The notes: generated by a model not told the origin, from the letters alone. Shown: positions 32,840-41,874, counted from the stretch's first letter. The stretch is 53,769 nt of DNA from Bacteroidaceae bacterium (GCA_017524545.1 JAFXVN010000057.1:1-53769), one strand, 5' to 3'. Made by a program: numbers and translations.

Positions 32840-35161
32840 TCAAGGGACAATGACCTTTCTGCCGTTTTTGATGCAGATACCCCGAGGCCATTTACCATTT
32901 ACAATATTTCCGCTGAGGTCATAACATTTACCATTTGACGATTTACCATTTACCATTTCTCCCTCTCCTTTGGAGAGGGCTGGGGTGAGGCTGATTCCAT
33001 CTGCATCATCCTTGCTGACATAGATGATGTCGCCGGGGGCGTCGCACTTCAAGAAGCATTCGCCTCCTGCGACTGTCTGCCCGTCTGTCCGACGGAACAC
33101 ACGATAGCCGTCGTCTTCTGTCAACAGGTATTCGTTGCCGCCTGCTGTGGCATAGGGGGTATGCTGACCTACGAGAAGTCCTTCCTGATAGGAGGGTAGG
33201 ATGGCATGAGCTACACCGCGATAGATATAGTCGCCGGCCTCTGCCATAATGATATATGGCGTATTGGCTTGGACGGTGGAGAGCGGTTCACTGCACATCG
33301 TCCATTGTACATCATTCTCCGTTCCGATGCCAGTAACGGTGCTGGCACTAACGCCTTCGGGGAGTTCGGCATCGAAGGGGAGTATCAGCGTGCTGATGTT
33401 CTGTCCTGTGGGGATGGTGACGGTCAGCTCTATTTCCGAGGCAGGGACGATGGACAGCCCTGTGCGGGTGGGTCGCAGCAGTGTTCCGCTATTCGTCGGG
33501 ATGAAGGTGTTGCTCTGATTGGATGTGCCGAGGTACAGGTCGCCGTCCATGAGCGTTATCTCTCCCTCTTCGGTATGGGAAGGTATGGCGGTGATGGTGA
33601 TGGCTTCGGCGGGCTCTGTAGTAAGGACGAGACTGCCGTCCACTTCTCCAAGATAGTACTTGTCCCGATAGTCATGGACAAAGGCTCGAAGCTGGTTGCT
33701 GTATGTGTCCGAAGCGCTCTCGAAGCCGAAGGCAAGGGTAAAGACAGACAGCCCGGGCTTTTGGCTGAACTGCATCGTCATGTCTTCGCCGATGGTGACG
33801 GCATTGCCTGTCCATTTGGTTGAGAGGAGGCTTATCCAGTCGTCGCGCATCAGGATGTTGAACAGCTCGCCGGTTTTCGGAGCGATGAATGCCTGTTTGT
33901 CGAATTTGTCTTTGGCTTGTTCAAGGGCCAGTATGTCCTTGCTGTAGTGACCTTTGAGCGTGTTGTCCAAACCATCGAGGTTGCTCAGGTCGCTCTTGGT
34001 AAGAAAGTCTGCCAGTTTGTCGTTGTTGTATTTGTCCGTTGCCGAGAGAAGCGCGTTGTTGTAGTTCTCGGTGAGCGTCCTGTCGTATGAGAAAGCGGGC
34101 TGTGCGGCTGTTCCCTCCGCATCGGCATTGTAGTTGGCTTCGATTGCAGAATGTCCCTTGAGTGCTTCTGCCAGGTCTGCCTTTGCAGTGGAGAGGATGG
34201 TTTCGGCAGCCCGAAGGCCAGTGAGCTGCAGGTTGTCTGCACGGTATTGCTCGGTTCCGATGAATGGCACCATTCCTGCATTCATACCGATGATGACGAC
34301 ATCCCCTTCGTCGATGATGAAGCGCAGCTCTCCATCGGAGAAGGTGTTGAGGTTCTGGCAACTGGCAGACTCAGTATATAGCTTGCCGTTCTCGATGAAA
34401 ACCCCAATGTACTGCGTCATGTCGAAATTAGAGAGAAGTTCTGTCCAGTCGGTGGTGTTTGAGAGCATGTCGCCAAGAATCTCCTGCACGATATTTGTGG
34501 GTATAACTAAGGCATTGAGGTGAACCTTGTTCAGGCGGAAGAAGCCCGGATTGCAGGCGACCTTGGCGCTGAAGCTGTAGATGCCGGCAGGCAAGCCGAT
34601 GAGGGGCTGCATTATCAACTGACTGCTGTTCAGGTAGTATTTCTGGTCCCCGCCCGAGATGGCATTCCCTCCGGCATTCTCGATGGCTTTGGTGTCCTCG
34701 TTCCAATTGTTCACGGAGACGGCGTTGACCAATCCGCTCACGTCGCCGCCACTAATGGCGTTGGTGATGTCGGAGAGACCTATCTGGCTGAGGTCGAATC
34801 CGATACTGTACCATAGGGAAAGGTCGCCAGTGTCGAAAGAGTGATTGCCCACCAAGCCGGTAAAGACCTGTTCGTCCTGAAATGCTCCGGTTGTTTGAAG
34901 GTAGCCCAGCACACCAGCCCTGAGCGCAGTCATGGTGCGGCGCATGGCGTCCTTTGTCTGGCTCACGCCAAGCGAAGCCTTTGCTATTGAAATCATCGAG
35001 CGCATGGCAAAGCTGTCGCCTATCTTACTGATGTTGTCAATGGCAGCAAGGCAGGCTGTGTTGTAATCAGCAAGGCTGTCGGCCTCTGTCTCGTCTTGTG
35101 CAAAGGCAGCAGGAGAGACGATTCCAAAACACAGAATCAAAGAGAAGATGAGTTTTTTCAT
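32840..35161 (-). CDS. Large exported protein with C-terminal sorting-like tail
   Basis: 773 residues. A signal peptide (MKKLIFSLILCFGIVSPAAFA) is followed by a helical region, beta-rich domains (LVGNHSFDTGDLSLWYSIG, a carbohydrate-binding-like start; LPAGIYSFSAKVACNPG) and repeated TIP/TVTIPTGQNISTLILPFDAELPEGV segments. The C-terminus (CYDLSGNIVNGKWPRGICIKNGRKVIV) resembles the tails of secreted Bacteroidetes proteins recognised for type IX-like sorting. Just before this tail, repeat DNA is translated (SLTPALSKGEGEMVNGKSSNGK): a palindromic element at 32959-32992 and CCATTTA heptamers. Function unknown. Its start lies 26 bp after the stop of a lipoprotein gene on the same strand, so they are likely co-expressed. 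Confidence 0.8.
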   Translation of the reverse strand: MKKLIFSLILCFGIVSPAAFAQDETEADSLADYNTACLAAIDNISKIGDSFAMRSMISIAKASLGVSQTKDAMRRTMTALRAGVLGYLQTTGAFQDEQVFTGLVGNHSFDTGDLSLWYSIGFDLSQIGLSDITNAISGGDVSGLVNAVSVNNWNEDTKAIENAGGNAISGGDQKYYLNSSQLIMQPLIGLPAGIYSFSAKVACNPGFFRLNKVHLNALVIPTNIVQEILGDMLSNTTDWTELLSNFDMTQYIGVFIENGKLYTESASCQNLNTFSDGELRFIIDEGDVVIIGMNAGMVPFIGTEQYRADNLQLTGLRAAETILSTAKADLAEALKGHSAIEANYNADAEGTAAQPAFSYDRTLTENYNNALLSATDKYNNDKLADFLTKSDLSNLDGLDNTLKGHYSKDILALEQAKDKFDKQAFIAPKTGELFNILMRDDWISLLSTKWTGNAVTIGEDMTMQFSQKPGLSVFTLAFGFESASDTYSNQLRAFVHDYRDKYYLGEVDGSLVLTTEPAEAITITAIPSHTEEGEITLMDGDLYLGTSNQSNTFIPTNSGTLLRPTRTGLSIVPASEIELTVTIPTGQNISTLILPFDAELPEGVSASTVTGIGTENDVQWTMCSEPLSTVQANTPYIIMAEAGDYIYRGVAHAILPSYQEGLLVGQHTPYATAGGNEYLLTEDDGYRVFRRTDGQTVAGGECFLKCDAPGDIIYVSKDDADGISLTPALSKGEGEMVNGKSSNGKCYDLSGNIVNGKWPRGICIKNGRKVIVP
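32890..32992. repeat. CCATTTA heptamers and palindromic element in the exported-protein gene
   Basis: Heptamers CCATTTA (32888-32958, interrupted) and an inverted 34-bp palindromic element (32959-32992, ending GGGGTGAGGCT), all within the coding region near its 3' end. Confidence 0.85.
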
Positions 35162-35187
35162 GGAGAAAGTTTAGTTAGTTGCAATTA

Positions 35188-35748
35188 TTATCCGTTGTAA
35201 ATCAGAAGTGCCTGCCCGACGTAGCTCACGCGGTAGCGGTAGAGTGGGCGACCGGCGGTGCCGTCGGAGATATTGCCGACATCGTTCAGGTTGTAGGTGC
35301 GCTGGCAGTTTTGGCATTTGACGTAGCCGCCTGCCTGTAGTTGAAGCGGCTTGGTGATGTTGTAGTTCTGGTAGCAGTTGGAGCAGGCACGGTCGTAGCA
35401 GACGACGTGCGTGTCGTTCTCGCCCACTTCGGGGATGGTGAGGCGACCGACGATGAAGCCGTCCAGCCCGAGGTAAAAGCCACTATATCCGCTGAGGGCG
35501 GTGATGTTGATGGGGTCGGTCTTGCCTGCGGCATTGGTGAAGAGGAAGCGGTCTCCGTCGCTTGTGACGGTGCAGTATTCACCCATGCTCTCGCACGCAG
35601 TGAACAGGACGGGAGCCTGCTGCACATTTTCGACGGTCAGCCGTGCCGGCAGGTTGCAGAACTTGTTGTTCACCTCGTCGTCCTTGCAGGAGGTTAGGAG
35701 GATTATGGAATAGAGAATAGGGAATAGAGAATAGAGCAGTCTTTTCAT
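35188..35748 (-). CDS. Lipoprotein with CxxC pairs, function unknown
   Basis: 186 residues. The lipobox LLTSC gives an outer-envelope lipoprotein. The mature part has Cys-rich motifs (CYDRACSNC and CQNCQRTYNL), a pattern seen in zinc-ribbon or iron-sulfur proteins such as Rieske-like folds; metal binding is inferred only. The hydrophobic core of the signal peptide (YSLFPILYSI) is encoded by four GAATAGA/G heptamers (35708-35735), an unusual origin for a signal sequence. It lies between argH and the large exported-protein gene on the same strand. Confidence 0.75.
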   Translation of the reverse strand: MKRLLYSLFPILYSIILLTSCKDDEVNNKFCNLPARLTVENVQQAPVLFTACESMGEYCTVTSDGDRFLFTNAAGKTDPINITALSGYSGFYLGLDGFIVGRLTIPEVGENDTHVVCYDRACSNCYQNYNITKPLQLQAGGYVKCQNCQRTYNLNDVGNISDGTAGRPLYRYRVSYVGQALLIYNG

Positions 35749-35793
35749 ACTTCAATCGTTTATTGTAATCTCTAATCCCTAATCCCTAATCTA
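35708..35793. repeat. Heptamer arrays shared by lipoprotein start and argH end
   Basis: GAATAGA/GAATAGG x4 (35708-35735) codes for the signal-peptide core. TAATCTC/TAATCCC x4 (35766-35793) codes for the C-terminus and stop of argH. Both have a strict 7-bp period. Confidence 0.85.
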
Positions 35794-37115
35794 AGCTCCG
35801 CTTCTTCTGCCTTCTCGAAGTGGAAGGCATTCCATGTCTGCTCGAAGAGGGCGGCTATCTCTTTGGTGCAGAGATTGCCGATGCTGCCTTCGTGGGTGTG
35901 GTGCACCTGTTTCCGAGGCGTGAACTTGCCTGCCTCGATGTCGAGGCCGACCTTCTTGTAGGCATCGCGGAAGGGCATCCCTTCGCTGGCCAGTCGGTTG
36001 ACTTCCTCGACGGAGAACATCAAATCGTAGCGCGGGTCGTCGAGGATGTGCCTGTTCACTTCGAGGCGGGCGATGATGTAGGTTGCCATCTGCAGGCACT
36101 CTCTCAGTTCCTGGAAGGCTGGCAGGAATACTTCTTTGATGATTTGCAGGTCGCGGAAGTAGCCGCTGGGCAGGTTGTTCATGATGAGCGTGACCTGCTG
36201 GGGCAGGGCCTGCAGCTTGTTGCACTTGGCGCGTGTCAGCTCGAAGACATCGGGGTTCTTCTTGTGGGGCATGATGCTGGAGCCTGTGGTGCATTCCTTC
36301 GGCAGCTTGATGAAACCGAAGTTCTGGCTGTTGAAGAGGCAGGCGTCGAAAGCAAGCTTGCTGACGGTGCCTGCTATGCCAGCCAGGGCGAAGGCGACGT
36401 TGCGCTCCGTTTTGCCGCGCCCCATCTGGGCATAGACGACGTTGTAGTCGAGGGAATCGAACCCCAGCAGCTCTGTCGTCATGGTTCGGTTCAAGGGGAA
36501 CGAAGAACCGTAGCCTGCGGCCGAGCCGAGCGGGTTGCGGTTGGTGATGCGGTAGGCAGCCTGTAGAAAGACGAGGTCATCGACCAGGCTCTCCGCGTAT
36601 GCCCCCAGCCAAAGCCCGAAGCTGCTGGGCATCGCCACTTGCAGGTGGGTGTAGCCGGGCATGAGTACGTCCTTGTATCGCTCGCTCTGCTGCTGCAACT
36701 CTGTGAAGAGGCTGCGCACATCTTCTGCTACGAGGCGTAGTTGCCTCCGGATGAAGAGCTTCAAATCGACCAGCACTTGGTCGTTGCGGCTGCGCCCGGA
36801 GTGTATCTTCTTGCCGATGTCGCCAAGGCGTCGCGTGAGCATCAGTTCCACTTGCGAGTGCACGTCCTCGATGCCCTCTTCAATGACGAACCGCCCCTCA
36901 CGTATCTCTGCGAGGATGTTTCGCAGCTCTGCCAGCAGCACCTGCAGCTCGTCTTTCTGCAGAAGCCCGATGCTTTCGAGCATTGTGATGTGAGCCATCG
37001 AGCCAAGCACGTCGGCTTCTGCCAGATACATGTCCATCTCGCGGTCACGGCCGACGGTGAAGCGCTCTATCTCCGCCGTCACCTCATATCCTTTGTCCCA
37101 CAATTTCATAGTCAT
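35772..37115 (-). CDS. argH: Argininosuccinate lyase
   Basis: 447 residues; start at 37115 or the second Met at 37109 (MKLWDKGY), which fits the family better. It carries the fumarase/aspartase superfamily signature TGSSIMPHKKNPDV, plus TVGRDREMDMYLAEADVLGSMAHITML (in parts), HSGRSRNDQV and GYTHLQVAMP. It cleaves argininosuccinate to arginine and fumarate, the last step of arginine synthesis, in the cytoplasm. The final residues (LRLGIRD) and stop codon are encoded by TAATCCC heptamers, so the native C-terminus has been altered. It follows the SRPBCC and pyrE genes on the same strand, after an inverted heptamer element. Confidence 0.95.
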   Translation of the reverse strand: MTMKLWDKGYEVTAEIERFTVGRDREMDMYLAEADVLGSMAHITMLESIGLLQKDELQVLLAELRNILAEIREGRFVIEEGIEDVHSQVELMLTRRLGDIGKKIHSGRSRNDQVLVDLKLFIRRQLRLVAEDVRSLFTELQQQSERYKDVLMPGYTHLQVAMPSSFGLWLGAYAESLVDDLVFLQAAYRITNRNPLGSAAGYGSSFPLNRTMTTELLGFDSLDYNVVYAQMGRGKTERNVAFALAGIAGTVSKLAFDACLFNSQNFGFIKLPKECTTGSSIMPHKKNPDVFELTRAKCNKLQALPQQVTLIMNNLPSGYFRDLQIIKEVFLPAFQELRECLQMATYIIARLEVNRHILDDPRYDLMFSVEEVNRLASEGMPFRDAYKKVGLDIEAGKFTPRKQVHHTHEGSIGNLCTKEIAALFEQTWNAFHFEKAEEAELRLGIRD

Positions 37116-37135
37116 TTATGATGATTCTTAGTTAT

Positions 37136-37230
37136 GAGTTAAGAATTAAGAGTTAAGAAAAATACCACACGCAATAATGGTCGGCATCCAAAACTATCTT
37201 TCTTAACTCTTAACTCTTAATTCTTAACTA
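37136..37230. repeat. Inverted TTAAGAG heptamer element between SRPBCC gene and argH
   Basis: Left array (37136-37159), 40-bp core with AATACCA near its start and ending AAAACTATCT, and right inverted array (37200-37230). It has the same design and core ends as 10660-10760. Confidence 0.9.
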
Positions 37231-37235
37231 TATTA

Positions 37236-37715
37236 TCAATATGGCAAAGACGCCAGCATCTGTGCGAGGCCATCTACGCCTTGCTCCAGCTTCTTGCCCA
37301 CCATTTGGCGGATGAAGAAGTTGAGGTCGGCTTTGACGGTGAGGCGCATGGCACATTCGTTTTCGCCTGCGGGCAAGAGCTGAATCCACATGTTCGCGGC
37401 CACAGGCGTTCCCTCGGCAACGAATTTGATGGTCTTGTCCTGCTCGCGTTCGATGATGCGCAGGGTGGCAGGGCCTACGGGCGTGTCGCCCGTAACGCTG
37501 TCCCTGTCGAAGCGCAGGGAGCGCAGTTTCTCCACTATCTGTTCCAGCTGCTCGGGCTTCACCTTGTCGCCAGCCTGCTCTTGGATGCGCCGCATGGCTT
37601 CGGGGTTGTCGAGTCCCTGCTGAATGACAGCCATGTTGTTGAGGTCGGACAGACGCTCATAGACGCGCCCGATGGGAGCATATATCTTCTTTACTTCGCT
37701 TTTGTATTCAGTCAT
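37236..37715 (-). CDS. SRPBCC-family (START-like) protein
   Basis: 159 residues. The N-terminus TEYKSEVKKIYAPIGRVYERLSDLNN is the usual first strand and helix of polyketide-cyclase/START-like folds. It ends with a long helix (NFFIRQMVGKKLEQGVDGLAQMLASLPY, in parts). Such proteins bind hydrophobic ligands; the ligand here is unknown. The gene stands between pyrE and argH on the same strand; such linkage with biosynthetic genes is seen in other Bacteroidales, but a functional link is not shown. Confidence 0.8.
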   Translation of the reverse strand: MTEYKSEVKKIYAPIGRVYERLSDLNNMAVIQQGLDNPEAMRRIQEQAGDKVKPEQLEQIVEKLRSLRFDRDSVTGDTPVGPATLRIIEREQDKTIKFVAEGTPVAANMWIQLLPAGENECAMRLTVKADLNFFIRQMVGKKLEQGVDGLAQMLASLPY

Positions 37716-37719
37716 CTTG

Positions 37720-37786
37720 CATTTACCATTTAGTCATTTACCATTTACCATTTGTTCCCCCTCCTTTGGAGGGGTTAGGGGAGGCT
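37720..37786. repeat. CCATTTA heptamers and palindromic element after pyrE
   Basis: Heptamers at 37720-37753 and an inverted palindromic element at 37757-37786 (ending GGGGAGGCT) fill the gap between pyrE and the SRPBCC gene. Confidence 0.85.
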
Positions 37787-37790
37787 GAGG

Positions 37791-38420
37791 CTATCCCCAG
37801 TTTGCCGGGTCTTTGCGCCACTGGTTGAGGGTTTCGATGTCGGTCTCCTTGATGTAGCCTGTCTTGACGGCTTCGCTGACGACGGCTTCGTAGTTGGTGA
37901 GGGTGACGAGCTTCACACCGGCGGCCTTGAATGCTTCTTCCGCAACAGGGAATCCGTAGGTGTAGGAGGCCACCATGCCGACCACTTCGCATCCTGCTTT
38001 CCGCAGGGCTTCCACAGCTTTGAGGCTGCTGCCTCCTGTGCTGATGAGGTCTTCAACGACCACAACCTTCATGCCTGGCCTGAGTTCGCCCTCGATGAGG
38101 TTCTCCATGCCGTGGTCCTTGGGCTTGCTGCGGACGTAGGCGAAGGGCAGGCTCAGGGCATCGGCCACCAAAGCACCTTGGGCAATGGCACCTGTGGCAA
38201 CACCTGCAACGCCCTCTGCCTCAGGGAACTGCTCCATGACGAGGCGCGTCAGCTCCACCTTGACGAAGCTGCGGAGGTCGGGGAAGGAGAGTGTCTTGCG
38301 GTTGTCGCAATAGAAGGGACTCTTCCATCCGCTTGCCCAAGTGAAGGGATTGCTTGGTTGTAACTTGATGGCTTTCACGCCCAGCAGCTTGGCTGCAAAG
38401 ATAGATTCAACTGTATTCAT
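37791..38420 (-). CDS. pyrE: Orotate phosphoribosyltransferase
   Basis: 209 residues. The family N-terminus (KAIKLQPSNPFTWASGWKSPFYCDNRK, in parts) and the PRPP-binding motif VVVVEDLISTGG (119-130) are intact. It converts orotate and PRPP to OMP in pyrimidine synthesis, in the cytoplasm. It is first of the pyrE / SRPBCC / argH group. A short GTAAATC-type heptamer stretch (38427-38455) and an unassigned GC-rich stretch (38461-38525) precede it; no clear promoter box was found upstream. Confidence 0.95.
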   Translation of the reverse strand: MNTVESIFAAKLLGVKAIKLQPSNPFTWASGWKSPFYCDNRKTLSFPDLRSFVKVELTRLVMEQFPEAEGVAGVATGAIAQGALVADALSLPFAYVRSKPKDHGMENLIEGELRPGMKVVVVEDLISTGGSSLKAVEALRKAGCEVVGMVASYTYGFPVAEEAFKAAGVKLVTLTNYEAVVSEAVKTGYIKETDIETLNQWRKDPANWG

Positions 38421-38557
38421 CTTGCTTATTTACGATTTGACAATTTACGATTTCTTTGATTCTTTAGTTCCGCCTGCGCCTGAGCTTTGCGAAGAACAAA
38501 GGCGCGATTGTAGTCGCGGAGGTCAATTTATTTACGAGAATGGACTATTTTGCTATT

Positions 38558-40735
38558 TTACGCTTTCACGATGATTTTCTTGCCGTCCTTGATGTAGAGC
38601 CCAGGCTCTTGCATACTGGCGGTACGGGTGCCGTCGAGTCGATAGATATGGTGGTTGCCCTCTCGCGCCTGCGATGGGGCGGAGACGCTGTCGTCGTCGC
38701 CTTTGCCGATGGTGAAGTACTGGCGCGGGAAGGGTTCCTCGTAGCCGTCGGCCATGAAGTAGCCCACGAAGTAGTTGCCTTCGGGCAGGGGCTCTGTCCA
38801 GTTCTTCGTGCCGCTGACGTTGAGGGTGAGCGATCCGTTCACCTTCGTGTTGTAGAGCCATGTGGGGCACTTGGCATCCTTTGGGACGATGCCAGCCTCG
38901 AAGATGCCCACCCAGTCCTTGCTGATGGCGGGTGCGCCTTGAAGCGTCACCATGATGGGTTCGCCTACGGCATAGACCTGTTTGTCGGTCTGCATGGAGA
39001 AGGCTGTGGGGTCGAAAGCCCTTGAGGTGACGAAGAAGGGGATGCGCTGCGAGCACTCCGAGTAGCCGCCGTCGCTGAAGAGCACGGCAAAGTATTCGCC
39101 TGCTGCCGAGACGCTGAGACTGACTGCTCCTGCTGCCACTTCGGTGTATTTGTAGGTCGTGGCCTTGTCGCTCGTGCCCGGTGTCTTGCCTTTGGCATAG
39201 ATGCCAACCCATGCTTCCGTCCCTACAGGAACGTCGCTGAAGGTCAGCTTGATGCTCTCGTTCACCTTGTAGAACTGCTTGTCGAGCGAGAGGGTTGAGG
39301 TGTACATTGCCGTCTTGCTGTCCAGCCAGTCGGTATAGATGGGATTGCCTTTGCCGCCGAAGCAGTTACAGGGGCGGATGGCGAAGCGATAGGCAAAGTC
39401 CTTGGGCAGTTCGCTTGCACCATAGACGCAGCGAACTTCGCCTTCCTGCTTGTTCTCGCCGAGGTAGCACTTGGGCGAGAAGACGCGCTTTGTGGCTGTG
39501 ACGTGACGCACATCGAGCCAGTCGTATTCCACCTGCACCTCATAGTCGAAGGCTCGGACGCCTGCGTTCTTCTTCAGGACTGCTGGGAAATGCACGGTGA
39601 CTTGCTTCTGTGAAGTGCCGTAGCGGTCGGTACCGTTGCCGGCTGTGACCGTCGCCTTTGCGTCGGCGGGGAACTGCGGGATTGGGGCTGTCTTGGCGCG
39701 GTTCTCGAAGGAGAGGGGCTGCGAGGTAGAGATGGGCCAAGGCAAGTACCAAGCGTCGCCGATGGGCTCGTCATAGACAAACTCGCGCTTCTCGAAGGTG
39801 ATGGCCGAGTCATAGACGCGCATCACCATCCCCTGCCTGCCGTCCTGCGGGTTCATCTTCTGCATTTGCGAAGGGGGCTGTGCGCTCCAGTCGTCCTGAT
39901 AGGTGTTCTCGCGTGCGGGCATTGGATAGAGGTATTTGAGCGAAGAGGTGCCTATGCTGGTGAAACTGCCTTGCCAGAGGTCGCGGTCGTCGTCGAGAGG
40001 CGAATGCGAATGGCCCGAGAAAGCGACGGCATTGGGGTAACGGCTCAGCAGCTTCGTCACCGTCCCGTCGTCTCGTCCCCAAGCCCAGGCGCAGTTGCAG
40101 GTGTCCTTGGGGTGCGGATGCTGGATGTAGAAGAAGGGCTTGCCGTCGGCAGTCAGCTCTGTGTTGTGTTCCTGAAGGAAGCTGGCGAGCCCCGTGATAT
40201 GGTTTTGGTTCTCCCAATGGGCACCGATGAAGTGGTAGCCTTTGATGGTCTTCATCCAGATGGGCTGGTAGTCCTCCTTGAAGCATTGCTTCCAGACCTC
40301 CGCAGGCCGCTTGCCGATGGCCTGAGCCTCAGCCGTCTCTGCGCCAACGCTACTGATGGTGCTACCCCAGGTGTAGGCCTCCTTGTCGTGATTGCCGTAG
40401 ATGAAGAGCTGCACCGTCTCCTTGCCGTTCAAGCCCTTGTTGTCCGGAAAGACCTGGAACCAGGCATTTGCCACCACCTCGAGTTGCGGGATGAGTCCTT
40501 GGTCGGCCATATCGCCGGCGATGATAACGCCGTCCACCTTCAGGTCGCGGAAGTATTCCAGCGTGTGGATAAACGTCCCGGCTGTATCTGTGCCGCGAAG
40601 GTGAATGTCGCTCACGATGCCGATGACGAGGTTCGGCTCGCCCATCGTGGCCAGCCTCTCTGCCAAAGCTGGTGTACCCAGATAGGCGGCCCCGGCAAGG
40701 GCGGTGGAGCGTTGTAGGAATTCTCTTCTGTTCAT
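38558..40735 (-). CDS. Tat-exported calcineurin-like metallophosphoesterase with Ig-like repeats
   Basis: 725 residues. The N-terminal RREFLQRSTALAGAAYLG is a twin-arginine signal. The phosphoesterase core has VSDIHL (Asp43, His45), GDMAD, GNHDK, QHPHP and GHSHSP, the five metal-ligand blocks of the calcineurin-like fold. After the catalytic part come a fibronectin-like region and two tandem related domains (LDKQFYKVNESIKLTFSDVP... and TDKQVYAVGEPIMVTLQGAP...). The tail YRLDGTRTASMQEPGLYIKDGKKIIVK resembles sorting tails of secreted Bacteroidetes proteins (shown in parts). Substrate unknown. The promoter box is at 40756-40763. Confidence 0.88.
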   Translation of the reverse strand: MNRREFLQRSTALAGAAYLGTPALAERLATMGEPNLVIGIVSDIHLRGTDTAGTFIHTLEYFRDLKVDGVIIAGDMADQGLIPQLEVVANAWFQVFPDNKGLNGKETVQLFIYGNHDKEAYTWGSTISSVGAETAEAQAIGKRPAEVWKQCFKEDYQPIWMKTIKGYHFIGAHWENQNHITGLASFLQEHNTELTADGKPFFYIQHPHPKDTCNCAWAWGRDDGTVTKLLSRYPNAVAFSGHSHSPLDDDRDLWQGSFTSIGTSSLKYLYPMPARENTYQDDWSAQPPSQMQKMNPQDGRQGMVMRVYDSAITFEKREFVYDEPIGDAWYLPWPISTSQPLSFENRAKTAPIPQFPADAKATVTAGNGTDRYGTSQKQVTVHFPAVLKKNAGVRAFDYEVQVEYDWLDVRHVTATKRVFSPKCYLGENKQEGEVRCVYGASELPKDFAYRFAIRPCNCFGGKGNPIYTDWLDSKTAMYTSTLSLDKQFYKVNESIKLTFSDVPVGTEAWVGIYAKGKTPGTSDKATTYKYTEVAAGAVSLSVSAAGEYFAVLFSDGGYSECSQRIPFFVTSRAFDPTAFSMQTDKQVYAVGEPIMVTLQGAPAISKDWVGIFEAGIVPKDAKCPTWLYNTKVNGSLTLNVSGTKNWTEPLPEGNYFVGYFMADGYEEPFPRQYFTIGKGDDDSVSAPSQAREGNHHIYRLDGTRTASMQEPGLYIKDGKKIIVKA

Positions 40736-40755
40736 TGTCTGTTATTCTGCGCGGG

Positions 40756-40763
40756 CAAAGTTA
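40756..40763 (-). promoter_or_regulatory. -7 promoter box of the metallophosphoesterase gene
   Basis: TAACTTTG on the minus strand, 20 nt before the start codon. Confidence 0.55.
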
Positions 40764-40928
40764 ACACTTTATCCCAAATGCCGCAAAGGAAAGGTCGTAT
40801 TTTTCCCGCTCCGTGCAAAAAATAGGTTTTGTCACCTATAAATCCCGTTTTCCCTCGTCGCATCTTGCGTCAGGCGACCGAGCCTTGACGCTCTATGACA
40901 TCCTTTTGCAAAGGCAGTGATTTTATTG

Positions 40929-40976
40929 TTTATGGACAACAAAAGTGTCAATTATTTAAATTTTGTTGTCTATAAA
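40929..40976. repeat. 16-bp inverted repeat in a 400-bp gene-free stretch
   Basis: TTTATGGACAACAAAA (40929-40944) and its reverse complement with one mismatch (40961-40976). The rest of 40764-41088 is A/T-rich with no gene; a related sequence (AGGTTTTGTCACCTATAAA) occurs at 40832. Confidence 0.6.
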
Positions 40977-41088
40977 TGCCATTCTTTCTTGTTCCGAAAC
41001 TTGAATAATATAACAAAGGAAATGAAGCGTTTTCTTGCAAAGTCGCTTATAAAAGTGTAGGCTTCCGTCATTTTTCCCTGCTTTTTAC

Positions 41089-41119
41089 TTGGCTGATTCA
41101 GGAAAAGTCCGTACCTTTG
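41089..41119 (+). promoter_or_regulatory. Promoter of the DUF3791/DUF3990 module
   Basis: TTG (41089-41091), a 20-nt spacer and TACCTTTG (41112-41119). Followed by CAAAAGGTAAAG, partly inverted to the box, a possible autoregulatory site. Confidence 0.6.
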
Positions 41120-41167
41120 CAAAAGGTAAAGACTGTTACCGTAATGGCAAATACTATTTGAAAAGAC

Positions 41168-41392
41168 ATGAACAAGAGACACTTAGATATTGCCTATTTT
41201 CTGTCTTTCTGCATTGAGCAGTACAAGGAGGCCAGGCATCTGTCTGGTGCAGAGGCGGCTGAGGTGTTTGGCCGTTATGGAGTGCTTGAATATCTGGAGG
41301 AAAACTATGAGCCGCTCCATTCCCAGAGTCGTCAATGGCTTTTGGAGGACATAGAGGATTTTATCAGTCATAGGAAAGGAGAGGTGGCATGA
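41168..41392 (+). CDS. DUF3791-like small protein
   Basis: 74 residues, helical (LDIAYFLSFCIEQYKEARHLSGAEAAEVFGRYGVLEYLEENYEPLHSQSRQWLLEDIEDFI, in parts). It fits the DUF3791 family, which is found next to DUF3990 proteins. First of three genes joined by ATGA overlaps (41389-41392 and 41871-41874), so all are translationally coupled. The arrangement suggests an antitoxin or partner for the middle gene; this is inference from layout. Confidence 0.7.
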   Translation: MNKRHLDIAYFLSFCIEQYKEARHLSGAEAAEVFGRYGVLEYLEENYEPLHSQSRQWLLEDIEDFISHRKGEVA

Positions 41393-41874
41393 ATTTGTAT
41401 CACGGCAGCTTGGCGTATGTGGAAAAGCCGGAGATTCGAGAGTCCAGTCGTACGCTTGACTATGGAAAGGGCTTTTATACGACGACATCATACGAACAGG
41501 CTGAGAAATGGGTGAGGCGACAGAGAAATCAGGGCAGGGCAGACAAAGGTTATGTGAATGTTTTCGAGTTTGACAAGTCCTCTATGAACATGGTCAAAAG
41601 TCTTGTTTTCGATGCACCGACAGAAGACTGGCTTGACTTTGTTATGCAGAACAGGACAGTCAAGGGTTATAAGCATGATTATGACATTGTGTATGGTCCT
41701 GTTGCCAACGATCGTGTTTATGCAGCCTTTGCTCTTTATGAAGGTGGAATCATAAACAAGCAAGAACTGATAGCAGAACTGAAAATATATAAATTGGTTG
41801 ATCAGTATTTGTTCCATACTGGGAGAGCATTGCAGTATTTGACATTCGTCGAAGCAAAGGAGGTCGTGTTATGA
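41389..41874 (+). CDS. DUF3990-like protein, possible ADP-ribosyltransferase toxin
   Basis: 161 residues. It begins NLYHGSLAYVEKPEI and has LDYGKGFYTTTSYEQAEKWVRR, then VYGPVANDRVYAAFALYEGG. The HGS start, the GKGFYTT strand and the later acidic region are the pattern of the DUF3990 family, which belongs to the ADP-ribosyltransferase-like folds. It overlaps both neighbours by 4 bp and has no signal peptide, so it is cytoplasmic. A toxin role is likely but not shown; its target is unknown. Confidence 0.75.
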   Translation: MNLYHGSLAYVEKPEIRESSRTLDYGKGFYTTTSYEQAEKWVRRQRNQGRADKGYVNVFEFDKSSMNMVKSLVFDAPTEDWLDFVMQNRTVKGYKHDYDIVYGPVANDRVYAAFALYEGGIINKQELIAELKIYKLVDQYLFHTGRALQYLTFVEAKEVVL

